Origin: Chlorobiota bacterium | GTDB lineage: Bacteria; Bacteroidota; Bacteroidia; Bacteroidales; JAADGE01 | DNA length: 64,000 nt | Direction: 5' to 3' | Assembly (NCBI GenBank): GCA_013152535.1 | Contig: JAADGE010000089.1 | Location: 1-64,000 of the forward strand | In this document: piece by piece, positions 37,248 through 46,522 of the stretch | How positions within the stretch are numbered: position 1 is the stretch's first letter | Layout: each line of letters begins with the position of its first letter | The notes under the pieces: generated by a model | The model's database searches: none | Told to the model about the DNA's origin: nothing | The model's input: the letters and a program-made list of their open reading frames with translations, nothing else | Program-made: the position numbers and the translations under genes

Positions 37248-37970
37248 GTGTCTTTAACTGACAGACAAAAAAAGAATTGTAACGAAAGAGCTTTAATGCT
37301 TTCTTTAAAAAAACTACTTGGTTTTAAACCGAAAACTATATCTTGTTATATTCTTGCATTAACACCTAAATCTTCAAATATTCATCCTTGCAATATCGGG
37401 ACAGATGTTAATAATGAACGTTTGGAATTTCTCGGTGATGCCATTTTAGACGCTGCCGTGAGCGAATTATTGTTTAAACGTTTTCCGTCTGCTGATGAAG
37501 GTTTTTTAACACAAATGCGCACTAAAATTGTTAACGGTAAAAAATTAACGGAGTTAGCAGGAAAACTGCATTTGAATGAATTAATTTTCAGCAATACCAA
37601 AAAAATTTCTGAACGAATTGCTGAAGATGCTTTTGAAGCTTTAATAGGAGCAATATATATCGACAGAGGATTTAAATACGTAAAACAATTTGTTTCGCAG
37701 GAAATTATGGTTAAACATATCAATTTGAATAAATTGAGATTTGTAGATAATAATTTTAAAAGCAGAATAATAGAATGGTCTCAAAAATATAAAATACCGA
37801 TAGAATTTATTACCGAATCTGTTTCGGAATATTCTAAGGAATTCGTATCTAAGCTTTTAATTAATGAAATAATTGTGAGTAAAGGAACCGGTTTTTCTAA
37901 AAAAACGGCTGAGCAGACGGCTTCCGAAGAAGCATTGAATAAAATTAAGAACGGGGATTTTACATTGTAA
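37248..37970 (+). CDS. rnc: Ribonuclease III
   Basis: A 240-residue double-strand-specific endoribonuclease that processes rRNA precursors. The catalytic domain shows NERLEFLGDAILDAAVSE (acidic signature) and EDAFEALIGAIYIDRGF (second catalytic Glu/Asp pair); a C-terminal dsRNA-binding domain ends in SKKTAEQTASEEALNKIK. The usual ALTHKS motif reads ALTPKSS here. The open frame begins with GTG 9 bp after fabF; an ATG at 37296 (MLSLKKLLGFKPK) is an equally plausible start. It lies in acpP-fabF-rnc order. Confidence 0.92.
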   Translation: MSLTDRQKKNCNERALMLSLKKLLGFKPKTISCYILALTPKSSNIHPCNIGTDVNNERLEFLGDAILDAAVSELLFKRFPSADEGFLTQMRTKIVNGKKLTELAGKLHLNELIFSNTKKISERIAEDAFEALIGAIYIDRGFKYVKQFVSQEIMVKHINLNKLRFVDNNFKSRIIEWSQKYKIPIEFITESVSEYSKEFVSKLLINEIIVSKGTGFSKKTAEQTASEEALNKIKNGDFTL

Positions 37971-37972
37971 CA

Positions 37973-38395
37973 TTGAAAAAAAAAATTAAATTAAATTCTG
38001 TATTTGATTTTCCGAAAAATTTTATCGGAATATCTTCTCATTTTAAAGATATTCAAGTTGTTTGGACTATCAATAATTTAATTGATTTTGACTTTATTAA
38101 GGTTGAAGATTTTACATTATTAAACAAAAAAGAAAAAACGATTCAAAGTTTTTCTGTTTTTTATTTTGTTGATAATAAGGGTTTAAAACATTTTTTAGTT
38201 TCAAATAAAAATCAAAATACATTACTTTTTCCTAAAATAAAGAACATTGATTTTATCCTTATTTCTCAAACTCCCGTTGAATACTTAAAAAAAATTAACT
38301 CTTTATTGTTACACTCTAAAATGATAACAGGAGCTTTTTTATTACCTTCAGATACTATTATCGCCAAAACTTTGTCGGAATTATTTGAAGAATAA
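37973..38395 (+). CDS. IPExxxVDY family protein
   Basis: 140 residues, with a TTG start 2 bp after rnc. Its family is known only in Bacteroidota and lies beside rnc in this phylum. The motif that names it is degenerate here, FPKIKNIDFILI. The start KLNSVFDFPKNFIGISSHFKDIQVVWTIN, broken by family variability, fits the usual FxLIGISSHxKDYRL opening. The function is unknown. Closely spaced with rnc, followed by a strong terminator. Confidence 0.75.
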   Translation: MKKKIKLNSVFDFPKNFIGISSHFKDIQVVWTINNLIDFDFIKVEDFTLLNKKEKTIQSFSVFYFVDNKGLKHFLVSNKNQNTLLFPKIKNIDFILISQTPVEYLKKINSLLLHSKMITGAFLLPSDTIIAKTLSELFEE

Positions 38396-38428
38396 AAAAG
38401 GGTAATCTGTTAAAACTACCCTTTTTTT
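38394..38428. terminator. Bidirectional terminator between convergent genes
   Basis: AAAAAAGGGTA (38394-38404) pairs with TACCCTTTTTT (38417-38427) around a 12-base loop, flanked by A and T runs. It serves the IPExxxVDY gene and the OmpA-family gene ending at 38445. Confidence 0.85.
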
Positions 38429-38444
38429 CAATATTTAAAGTATT

Positions 38445-40520
38445 TTATTTTTCAAGAATTTTTGCTTCAACACGTCTGTTTAATTGACGCCCTGCTCTTG
38501 TAACATTATCTGCTCTCGGTTGAGTTTCTCCGTATCCTACGGCCACAATCTGAGCCAAATTAACATTTCGTGTTAACAGGTAATCAACTACTGATTGTGC
38601 TCTTCGTTGCGATAATTTTTGGTTAAATGCTGCAGAACCTTGGCTGTCGGTATGTCCGGAAATTTCAACTCTTATATTTTTATATCTTATTAACAATGCC
38701 GCTAACCTGTTTAATTCCGGAAATGATTCGGGTCTCAATACTGCTTTTCCGGTATCAAAGAACACATTGTTAAGAACTATTTTTGCTCCTACACCCATCG
38801 GTTGTAACCGGATATCTTTACGAATAACTTCATGAGTGGAAGTATCTGCAATGATAAAATTTTCAGAATGGAAAAAATAATCCGGAGCTCCTGCCGTAAG
38901 TGCATAATCTTTACCCGGAGGCAGCGGAACCGTATATGATCCCGTGGAAGCATATGATTGTACAACTTTTACAACTTCTCCGGTTGCATTATCAACAAGT
39001 TCGAGTGTTGCTTTTACGGGTTCGCCTGATAATGCATCCGTAACAATTCCGCTTACTGTTGATAACTGAATGACTTTAATGTTTACAGGTTTCTCAATGT
39101 CTGTTTCTTTTACCGGTTCGGCAAAATATGCAATTAAATCGTCCGGGTTCTCTTTTGAAATAAGGAGTGGTTTTTCCGGACCCAGAAAAACGATTTGATA
39201 AATGTCTTTATCCCCGTATCCGCCTTCTCTGTCCGAAGCATAATATCCGAAATGTTCGTTAGGTGTTAACATAAAGAAGACATCGTCTCCGGGTGTATTA
39301 ATAGGGTAACCGATATTTTCAGGTTCTGTCCAAGTTCCGTCATTATTTCTGTGAGTTTTAAAAACATCGTATCCTCCCATTGAATTATGACCTTTTGAGC
39401 TGAAATACAAATCTTTACCATCAGCAGAAATTTCAACGGTTTCTTCATTGTATTTTGTATTAACAACGGGGCCTAAATTTTGAGGTGTTTGCCATTTTCG
39501 TCCGTCTTGTGTTTTGTAGCTTACCCATATATCTTGTCTGCCTTGTCCGCCTTTTCTGTCACTTATAAAATAAAGAATCATAGAATCTCTTGTAACGGAA
39601 ACTGAACTTTCTCGGTACTTTTCTTTATCAATTCGTTTCATTTTTCGAGGTTTTGTCCAGTAATCACCTTTATATTGGCTGTTATATAAATCACCGGCAC
39701 CTTTATAACCTCTGTAAATACATAATTCTCTGCCTTCCGGAGAAATATCGGTAACAGCATCATTATGTTTTGTATTAACAGGGTATCCTAATTGTTCGGC
39801 ATTTTGCCATTTACCGTTTGAAAAATGCGACATATAAACATCTTCATAATAAAGTCCTGTATGCGGGTTTTTTTTGCCGCCTGTAGTATTTTCTCTTCTG
39901 GATGTAAAATATAAAACAGAATCTTTAAAAAAGAAAACGGGACTGTATTCCGGTGCTTTTGTATTTACTCCGTTACCTAAATTGTCAATAAAGCAGCGAA
40001 CGGGATTTTGCATTAATTTTTCACCGCTTTCGCATTCTTCAATCCGTTTATTAATTTTATATTGAAGTTTTTTATATTTTTTAGAAGAAAGAGATTCTCT
40101 GTAATCCTCATAATTATCTATAGCATCCTTAAACTTATAATTATATTGATATGCTCTGCCGAGCCAATATTGAATATCTTCGGTAACTCCGGAATAGTTG
40201 AAGTAAGCATTGTCTATATATTTCAGAGCTTTGCGCGGTTCTGCTGTTTTTAAATAACAAATACCCGTTAAATAATTTAATGCTGCATTATCTTCATTAT
40301 AATTTAATGCAGTTAAATAATCATTAAGAGCTTCTGAAAAGGAACCTTTTTTGTTCATTCTAAATAAATGATTTCCCTTTTTTACATGTTTCCATGCCTC
40401 CTTAAATCCCTCATCTTCAATTTTATATTCGGATTTTTTAACTTTTACAAATTTTTGTGCGTATGAAATATTTGCAAACAATCCGGCAAAAAGTAAGGCT
40501 GTTATTATTTTAAGTTTCAT
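38445..40520 (-). CDS. TPR / PD40 propeller / OmpA-domain envelope protein
   Basis: A 691-residue protein with a signal peptide (ITALLFAGLFANISYAQ), no lipobox. TPR-like repeats occupy ~40-170, PD40 blades ~185-440 (LYFTSRRENTTGG, LYFISDRKGGQGR, LYFSSKGHNSMGGYD), then a carboxypeptidase-regulatory-like domain (SGIVTDALSGEPVKATLEL) and a C-terminal OmpA peptidoglycan-binding domain (FDTGKAVLRPES, ISGHTDSQGS, NQKLSQRRAQSVVDYL, NRRVE). The domain order resembles PorE of the type IX secretion system, but this layout is common in the phylum and I do not claim orthology. It follows a TPR gene by 18 bp. Confidence 0.9.
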   Translation of the reverse strand: MKLKIITALLFAGLFANISYAQKFVKVKKSEYKIEDEGFKEAWKHVKKGNHLFRMNKKGSFSEALNDYLTALNYNEDNAALNYLTGICYLKTAEPRKALKYIDNAYFNYSGVTEDIQYWLGRAYQYNYKFKDAIDNYEDYRESLSSKKYKKLQYKINKRIEECESGEKLMQNPVRCFIDNLGNGVNTKAPEYSPVFFFKDSVLYFTSRRENTTGGKKNPHTGLYYEDVYMSHFSNGKWQNAEQLGYPVNTKHNDAVTDISPEGRELCIYRGYKGAGDLYNSQYKGDYWTKPRKMKRIDKEKYRESSVSVTRDSMILYFISDRKGGQGRQDIWVSYKTQDGRKWQTPQNLGPVVNTKYNEETVEISADGKDLYFSSKGHNSMGGYDVFKTHRNNDGTWTEPENIGYPINTPGDDVFFMLTPNEHFGYYASDREGGYGDKDIYQIVFLGPEKPLLISKENPDDLIAYFAEPVKETDIEKPVNIKVIQLSTVSGIVTDALSGEPVKATLELVDNATGEVVKVVQSYASTGSYTVPLPPGKDYALTAGAPDYFFHSENFIIADTSTHEVIRKDIRLQPMGVGAKIVLNNVFFDTGKAVLRPESFPELNRLAALLIRYKNIRVEISGHTDSQGSAAFNQKLSQRRAQSVVDYLLTRNVNLAQIVAVGYGETQPRADNVTRAGRQLNRRVEAKILEK

Positions 40521-40538
40521 AGATTTTCCCTGATTTAA

Positions 40539-41618
40539 TTAATTGCAAGCGTTAATAAATTTTTCTGAATTTTTAAGCCCTAATTCAACAGCTTTATTCC
40601 AATCATTACAAGCTGCCGTAAATTTACGAAGATTTTCTCTTGCAGTTCCTCTGTTGGCATATGCTTCAGAAAATTTTCCGTTTATTTTTATTGCTTCCGT
40701 AAATGCTTTGTCTGCTCCGATATAATCTTTGAGTTTTATTTTTGCAACTCCTAAATTATTATATGCTTCGGCATAAGTATTATTAAAATTAACAGCTTTT
40801 TTAAAATCACTTACTGCATCTTCAAAACTTTTCTCAGCATCATCTTTTTTCTCTGTATTAAAACTTTGAATACCCTCGGCATATTTTGCCAAACCTCTCC
40901 CGTTATATGATTGATAATATTCGGGATTTATACTTAATGCTTTAGTATATGCTTTAATTGCCTCGTCATATTTTTTAAGTTCATTTAAAACGGCTCCTAA
41001 ATTATTATATGCAAAATATAATTGAGAGTCAACTTGAGCCGCTTTTCTGTAATCTTCGGCAGCACCTTCCAAATTTCCTTTTAATCTTTTGGCACTTCCT
41101 CTGTCGTGATAGGCATATGCATAATTTGAGTTGACGGCAACTGCTTTGTTGAAATCATTTATTGCTTCATCATAATTTTTTAATTTTAAATAAGCAACAC
41201 CTCTGTAATAATAAGCATTTGGTTTTTTATACCCGTTCATTAATGCTTGCGTAAAATCTTTAACGGCACCGTCAAAATCATTGGTATTTATACGAGAAAA
41301 ACCCCTTGCAAAATAAACTTTAGGCATGTTTTTTTCTAATTGTGCTGCAACGGACAAATCGGCAATTGCACTTTCATAATCATTTAATTCATTTTTAATT
41401 ACACCGCGATTAAAATATGCTTTTCCGAAATTAGGTTTTAATTCTATGGCTTTATCTAAAGAAGCTATTGCTGTTACAAAATCTTGTTGTAAAAAGCTTT
41501 TTACACCTTCATTGTATTTGAGTTCAGCCTCTTGACCGGAAGCCGTAATGCTTTTGTTCTGTCCAAAACTCAGAAATCCTAAGTTTATACAAAACAAAAT
41601 GAGTAATATTTTTTTCAT
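40539..41618 (-). CDS. Secreted tetratricopeptide-repeat protein
   Basis: 359 residues with a signal peptide (LLILFCINLGFLSFGQ). The mature protein is almost all TPR: about nine repeats of 34 residues with the A-x-x-D-F-x-x-A-I pattern (for example YDEAINDFNKAVAVNSNYAYAYHDRG, split). It ends with the ACNDWNKAVELGLKN cap seen in related proteins. TPRs mediate protein contacts. It is the first gene of a two-gene unit with the OmpA-domain protein, which suggests a periplasmic complex. Its start diverges from the Hpt gene. Confidence 0.88.
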   Translation of the reverse strand: MKKILLILFCINLGFLSFGQNKSITASGQEAELKYNEGVKSFLQQDFVTAIASLDKAIELKPNFGKAYFNRGVIKNELNDYESAIADLSVAAQLEKNMPKVYFARGFSRINTNDFDGAVKDFTQALMNGYKKPNAYYYRGVAYLKLKNYDEAINDFNKAVAVNSNYAYAYHDRGSAKRLKGNLEGAAEDYRKAAQVDSQLYFAYNNLGAVLNELKKYDEAIKAYTKALSINPEYYQSYNGRGLAKYAEGIQSFNTEKKDDAEKSFEDAVSDFKKAVNFNNTYAEAYNNLGVAKIKLKDYIGADKAFTEAIKINGKFSEAYANRGTARENLRKFTAACNDWNKAVELGLKNSEKFINACN

Positions 41619-41693
41619 AATGATTTTAATTTTTGTAAATTTGTTTCATTCACAATAAAAAAATAACAATTTAAAGAACAAAAATAATCTTTT

Positions 41694-41723
41694 TTTGTAT
41701 TTAAACGTTTTCTTATAACTTTA
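41694..41723 (+). promoter_or_regulatory. Probable promoter of the Hpt gene
   Basis: TTTG (41694-41697), 18 bp, then TAACTTTA (41716-41723), one base off TAnnTTTG. The ATG follows at 41728, very close, so the mRNA may be nearly leaderless or the true promoter may lie elsewhere. Confidence 0.35.
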
Positions 41724-41727
41724 AATT

Positions 41728-42087
41728 ATGAAAACAACAAATAATTTTAAATTTATTAGTACAGAGTATTTGGACGGAGTTTCAAAAAATACGGATTTTA
41801 TAAAAAAGATAATTTCTTTATTTAAAGTTGAAATTAAAGTATATAGCGAAAATATGCCTAAATTATTAATTGATAAAAATTATGAAGAATTAGCGAAACT
41901 TACACATAAAGCAAAATCAAGCATTTCAATACTCGGTATGATGAAGCAAGCTGATGATTTAAAAAAAATAGAAACTGATATTCAAAATTTCGAAAATTAT
42001 GAAACACTTGAAAAGCGGATAAATAATTTTTTGGATGACTGTGAACATGCTGTCTCGGAAATTATTATTTTTGAAAAAACCTTATAA
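41728..42087 (+). CDS. Stand-alone histidine phosphotransfer (Hpt) protein
   Basis: A 119-residue four-helix protein. The phosphorylatable His lies in LAKLTHKAKSSISILGM, which matches the Hpt pattern HxLKGSSxxxGA with substitutions. Hpt proteins pass phosphate between hybrid kinases and response regulators. No kinase is adjacent; the CheY-like regulator at 59988-60389 is 18 kb away. It precedes a zinc-ribbon membrane protein gene by 6 bp. Confidence 0.75.
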   Translation: MKTTNNFKFISTEYLDGVSKNTDFIKKIISLFKVEIKVYSENMPKLLIDKNYEELAKLTHKAKSSISILGMMKQADDLKKIETDIQNFENYETLEKRINNFLDDCEHAVSEIIIFEKTL

Positions 42088-42093
42088 CATAAC

Positions 42094-42714
42094 TTGAGTT
42101 TTCCTTATACATATTCCGATACAATTACATTCTCAAATAATGAATTATCGTTAAAAAGTTTGCGAAATATTATTATTAAAGAATTAACTTCAGGGAAGAT
42201 ATCCGGATATTCTGAGAACGAAGAATCCGGCTTATTAAAGTTATATTCTCCGTTTTTAAAAATTCCTTTTCAAATAAATATTGAAGTAACAAATTCCGAA
42301 ATTTCTTATTCCGTTCACTTAGATTATTTAATCAAAATTATTCTTGCAGTTATTATTTTTTCGGCATTGTTTTCATATACTTCTTTAAGTTTCTTTTTTT
42401 GGTTTTCATCCCTGTTCTCTGTCATTTTTTATACCCTTAATATATTGATTATTAATGGTTTTGTGAACTCTTATATTCTTAAAATATTGAAAAAATATAA
42501 TCTCATTTCTTCAGAAAAGGAGATATGGACAAAAGAACAGGAACAATGGTTAAATGATAAAAACAGATGTCCTGCATGCGGACAATATTTATCAGATATA
42601 GATTTAATTTGTCCCGAATGCGGTTTGCATCTGAGACGAAACAAACATACCATTCCGTTAGATATAAGTAAATATAAAAATGAACCGATAAAATATCATT
42701 ATAAAAAAGAGTAA
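42094..42714 (+). CDS. Membrane protein with C-terminal zinc ribbon
   Basis: 206 residues, read from a TTG start (no in-frame ATG upstream of conserved-looking sequence), 6 bp after the Hpt gene. The N-terminal ~75 residues are soluble. Two membrane helices follow (~80-130, rich in Phe, Ile, Ser). The C-terminal part has a rubredoxin-like zinc ribbon CPACGQYLSDIDLICPECG with four cysteines. The family is not recognised. It converges with the PAP2 gene, 6 bp between stops. Confidence 0.7.
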   Translation: MSFPYTYSDTITFSNNELSLKSLRNIIIKELTSGKISGYSENEESGLLKLYSPFLKIPFQINIEVTNSEISYSVHLDYLIKIILAVIIFSALFSYTSLSFFFWFSSLFSVIFYTLNILIINGFVNSYILKILKKYNLISSEKEIWTKEQEQWLNDKNRCPACGQYLSDIDLICPECGLHLRRNKHTIPLDISKYKNEPIKYHYKKE

Positions 42715-42720
42715 AGTCTG

Positions 42721-43287
42721 TTATTTGTTGAGAATTTTATTTTTCAATAAAATAAAAATCAAATATGCAGAAAACATTCCCCAAGCAGCACCGACAAAAA
42801 CATCTGAGGGGTAATGAACACCCAAATAGATTCTGCTGTATGCAACTGTAATTGCCCAAAAAAATATTATAATTGTATAAAGTTTGTTTTTGAATATTAA
42901 GGTTGTGAAAAAAGCTAAAGCAAAAGCATTCGCAGCATGTGATGAAATAAAACCATATTTTCCGCCGGGTAATTTAACGGTATGTACGAAACTCGCAATA
43001 TTCGGATTATAGCAAGGGCGAAATCTGAGAAATGTGAACTTAAAAAGAAAAACGGAAGTTTGGTCGGTCAAAACGATTAACATAATAATACCGAATAACA
43101 GCAATAATCCTTTTGTTAGTTTGAATTTTCGAAAAATTAAAAATAAAATAAAAGCATAAAGCGGTATCCAAGAATATTTTCCGCTGATAAAACTCATTAC
43201 AACATCAAAAAAATGATTGTGAAATTGGTTTAAAAACAGAAATAAATCAATATCTCTTTGAATTATTTGATATAAAAAATCTTGCAT
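42721..43287 (-). CDS. PAP2-family phosphatase
   Basis: A 188-residue membrane enzyme of the type 2 phosphatidic acid phosphatase fold. The three catalytic motifs are KFTFLRFRP (KxxxxxxRP), SSHAAN (PSGH-like, with Ser for Pro-Gly) and SRIYLGVHYPSD (SRxxxxxHxxxD with His and Asp). Five to six membrane segments. Substrates could be undecaprenyl pyrophosphate, lipid A phosphate or phosphatidate; the sequence does not decide. It is monocistronic and divergent from the YfiR gene. Confidence 0.9.
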   Translation of the reverse strand: MQDFLYQIIQRDIDLFLFLNQFHNHFFDVVMSFISGKYSWIPLYAFILFLIFRKFKLTKGLLLLFGIIMLIVLTDQTSVFLFKFTFLRFRPCYNPNIASFVHTVKLPGGKYGFISSHAANAFALAFFTTLIFKNKLYTIIIFFWAITVAYSRIYLGVHYPSDVFVGAAWGMFSAYLIFILLKNKILNK

Positions 43288-43419
43288 TATTTACTGTTTG
43301 TAAGTAAAAACTAAAGCATAAAAGTAAGAAAATCTAAAAAAAAACGCATATTATATTCAAAATTGTATTATTTTTGTAGATTAACTGTTTATGTGTGCAA
43401 CTGATAAATTAAATTTTTA

Positions 43420-44106
43420 ATGATGTTTAACAATAAGCAAATTACAATTTTTATTTTTTTGTTAGTTTTTTCTTTCGGGTTTAAGCAAAGTTCAGCCCAA
43501 TTAAAATCACATGCAACTGTCCGTGCCAAATGGATTTTTAATATTTCATACGGTGTTACGTGGAAAAATGAACAAAATATTGATACTTTTACTATTGGTG
43601 TTTTTTCTTCCGAAGAAATGTATAATGAATTAAAAGAACTGGCAAAAACAAAAAAAATTAAAGAAAAACCCGTTGAAGTTATACGGTATTTAAATTATAA
43701 AGACATTCAGGCAAATCAAATTGTATATATTTCCGGAAATGAGAATGCGTATTTGGGACTTGTGTATCAAAAATTAAAAGGAAAAAATGTTTTGATAATT
43801 TCTGATCGTTCTCATCAACCCCAATTCAGCATTATTAATTTTGCGAAAACAGGAGAAACAAATCCGTTCTTAATAAATGATAAACTTGCCGTTATAAACC
43901 ATATTAAAATTTCAAAACAATTATTGAAAATCGGCGATAATCGGGAAATACTACAAGATATTTATGCTGAAACAAACAGGAATCTTCAAGTTACATTAAA
44001 AAAATTAGAAGAAAAGGACAGAGAAATAGATTCTTTGAAACAAATTAATAAGGTACAAGAAGAGTTATTGAAAAAGTATGAAGATTCTGATAAAACTAAA
44101 AAATAA
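43420..44106 (+). CDS. YfiR (DUF4154) family periplasmic protein
   Basis: 228 residues with a signal peptide (ending QSSAQ). The YfiR-like domain spans ~30-175 (AKWIFNISYGVTW, FTIGVFSSEEM, VEVIRYLNYKDIQANQIVYIS, LIISDRSHQ). A C-terminal coiled coil follows (~185-228). YfiR in Pseudomonas inhibits the diguanylate cyclase YfiN in the periplasm. Here the neighbour, 28 bp downstream, carries the same domain joined to a phosphatase, and the two domains are very similar, so this gene is a truncated tandem duplicate. A TATTTTTG element lies at 43369-43376. Confidence 0.85.
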   Translation: MMFNNKQITIFIFLLVFSFGFKQSSAQLKSHATVRAKWIFNISYGVTWKNEQNIDTFTIGVFSSEEMYNELKELAKTKKIKEKPVEVIRYLNYKDIQANQIVYISGNENAYLGLVYQKLKGKNVLIISDRSHQPQFSIINFAKTGETNPFLINDKLAVINHIKISKQLLKIGDNREILQDIYAETNRNLQVTLKKLEEKDREIDSLKQINKVQEELLKKYEDSDKTKK

Positions 44107-44134
44107 TATTATCGTTATTTAAAATTTAATATAA

Positions 44135-46468
44135 ATGAAAGCTCAAAAGAAATATTTACGGTTTTTTATATTGTTGTTTTTGTTTTCTTTTATTTTTAAG
44201 CAAGGTTCAGCACAAAAAATATCTGAGGAAGCTCAACGTGCCGAATGGATTTTTAATATTTCATACGGTATTACATGGCAGGATGAAGCTAATATTACGT
44301 CCTACACAATCGGTGTTTTTTCTTCAAAAGCTATGTTTGTCGAACTTCAAAAACAAGCAAAAACAAAAAAAATTAAAGGAAAACCTGTTGAAGTTATACG
44401 GTATTTAAATTACAAAGACATTCAGGCAAATCACATTGTTTATGTTTCAAGAAATGAAAATGCGTATTTGGGACTTGTGTATCAAAAATTAAAAGGAAAA
44501 AATGTTTTAATAATTTCCAATCGTTCTAAACAAGAACAGTTTAGTATTCTTAACTTTAGGAAAATAGGAGATTCAAAGCCTTTTGACATTAATGACCGCT
44601 TAGCCGGTGAAAATCATATTACTATTTCTCGTCAATTGCTTAAAATAGGAGGAAGCAGAGAAGTTATTCAAAGAATTTATGCAGAAACAAATCGTAAGTT
44701 GTTAGCCGAAAAAAAAGCACTTGAGGAAAAGAAGAAAGAAATTGCCGATAAAGAAAAACTACTGTCAGAACAAGAAGCACGTATTAAAGCTCAAAGAGAC
44801 AGTATTGCAAGTAAAGAAAATCTTATCTCGGCAAAAGAAGGCAAATTGCAGGCACAAAATGCAGCCTTAGATTCTATGAGTTTTGAAGTTCTGCAACAAA
44901 AAAAGGATTTAACAAAAAATCAGGCATTTTTGAAAGTACAAGAGCAAAACATTGCCAAACAAGAAGAGTTTCGTAAGAAGTTAAATCTTGAGATTCTTGC
45001 ACAAACTAAAAATTTGAAAGATCAAGAAGAGAAATTAAAAAAGAATAAAGAACAATTAGGGCAATCTCAAAAAACCGTTGCAACCCAAAAAAACATTATC
45101 TATTTTGCGATTGCAGCACTTGTTATTTTCTTGTTTCTGGGGGTTATTATTGTGAGCAGTTATATTAACAAACAAAAAGTTAACAAACAATTAAGTGAAC
45201 AATATGTGGCTATTAACAGTCAAAAAGATGAGATTCAAAATCAAGCAAAATTACTTGAGTCTGTTAATACGGAACTTGAAAAATTATCAATTGTTGCTTC
45301 AGAAACTGATAATGCCGTAACGATTATGGATGTAAAAGGTAATTTTCAATGGGTAAATGCCGGTTTCACAAGATTGTACGGATATACTTTACAACTTTTA
45401 AGAAATGAAATTGATGATAATATTGTAGGTGCCAGCAGCAACCCGGAAGTACAAAATATAATTAGCCATATTATTGAAACAAAACAAACCGGTTCCTATC
45501 AAAATTTAAGTAAAACAAGAAACGGAAATGAAATTTGGGTGCAAACAACAATTACACCAATTTTGGATGAGAATAATGAAGTTACACAGTTAATTTCTAT
45601 TGATACAGACATAACAACTGAGAAAAAATCTGAAATTGAAATTAGAAAACAAAGAGATCAAATTGAAATTCAAAATGAAGAAATTACTTCCAGTATTAAT
45701 TATGCAAAAACAATTCAACAAGCAATTTTGCCGCTTGCCGCAGATTTAGAAAAATATTTTGAATCGTTTCTTATTTTTAAACCGAGAGATGTTGTATCCG
45801 GTGATTTTTATTGGTTCAATGAAAAAACAGGTAAAGACGGAAAGCCGGAAAAATTATTTATTGCAACGGTAGATTGTACCGGTCACGGAGTTCCGGGGGC
45901 ATTCATGTCAATGATCGGAAGTCGATTATTAAGTGAAATTGTATCAGAACAACATATTACAAGCCCTAAAGATATTTTGGAATTTTTAGATAAAAAAGTA
46001 AAAGCAGCTTTACGACAAGAAACAACGGATAATAATGACGGTATGGATATGGCTATGTGTGTTATAGAAAAAGAAGATACCTCATATCACATAACATATT
46101 CCGGAGCAAAATCAGATTTGTATTATTATTCTCATAAAAATGATGACATAATAATTCTTTCGTCTGAAAGGCGTTCAATAGGCGGGACAAAACAAAAAAG
46201 AGGTAATATTAAATTTACAAATAAAGATTTTTATTTGTCTGAGAATGATATTATGTGGTTATCTACAGACGGAATTATTGATCAAAATAATGCGGACAGA
46301 AAGCGTTTCGGAACACCTAAATTTATTGAGACTTTAAAAGAAGCAAAAGATTTAGGACTGAAAGAACAAAAAAGACTTTTTTTGAATAAATTAGATGAGC
46401 ATCAAGGTCTTGAAAAACAAAGAGATGATATAACGGTTTGGGGAATTAAATTTACCGATAAATGGTAA
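44135..46468 (+). CDS. YfiR-PAS-SpoIIE transmembrane protein phosphatase
   Basis: 777 residues. In order: signal peptide (to SAQ, ~27); YfiR/DUF4154 domain (~30-180); a long coiled coil (~185-318); one membrane helix (321-343); PAS domain (~385-500, VNAGFTRLYGYT and GNEIWVQTTITPILDE); and a SpoIIE/PP2C phosphatase domain (~545-775) with metal-binding DFYWF and DCTGHGVPGAFMSMIG, DGIIDQNN, and DDITVWGIKF. The layout predicts a receptor that senses a periplasmic signal and dephosphorylates a cytoplasmic Ser/Thr-phosphorylated partner, usually a STAS anti-anti-sigma protein. None is encoded here. Confidence 0.88.
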   Translation: MKAQKKYLRFFILLFLFSFIFKQGSAQKISEEAQRAEWIFNISYGITWQDEANITSYTIGVFSSKAMFVELQKQAKTKKIKGKPVEVIRYLNYKDIQANHIVYVSRNENAYLGLVYQKLKGKNVLIISNRSKQEQFSILNFRKIGDSKPFDINDRLAGENHITISRQLLKIGGSREVIQRIYAETNRKLLAEKKALEEKKKEIADKEKLLSEQEARIKAQRDSIASKENLISAKEGKLQAQNAALDSMSFEVLQQKKDLTKNQAFLKVQEQNIAKQEEFRKKLNLEILAQTKNLKDQEEKLKKNKEQLGQSQKTVATQKNIIYFAIAALVIFLFLGVIIVSSYINKQKVNKQLSEQYVAINSQKDEIQNQAKLLESVNTELEKLSIVASETDNAVTIMDVKGNFQWVNAGFTRLYGYTLQLLRNEIDDNIVGASSNPEVQNIISHIIETKQTGSYQNLSKTRNGNEIWVQTTITPILDENNEVTQLISIDTDITTEKKSEIEIRKQRDQIEIQNEEITSSINYAKTIQQAILPLAADLEKYFESFLIFKPRDVVSGDFYWFNEKTGKDGKPEKLFIATVDCTGHGVPGAFMSMIGSRLLSEIVSEQHITSPKDILEFLDKKVKAALRQETTDNNDGMDMAMCVIEKEDTSYHITYSGAKSDLYYYSHKNDDIIILSSERRSIGGTKQKRGNIKFTNKDFYLSENDIMWLSTDGIIDQNNADRKRFGTPKFIETLKEAKDLGLKEQKRLFLNKLDEHQGLEKQRDDITVWGIKFTDKW

Positions 46469-46493
46469 ACTGTTTATTAAATTACAAAAGAAG

Positions 46494-46522
46494 AAAAAGG
46501 CATTCGTTATGATTGCCTTTTT
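46494..46522. terminator. Bidirectional terminator overlapping the DUF4442 stop codon
   Basis: AAAAAGGCA (46494-46502) pairs with TGCCTTTTT (46514-46522) around an 11-base loop. It ends the phosphatase gene and overlaps the last codons of the convergent DUF4442 gene. Confidence 0.75.
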
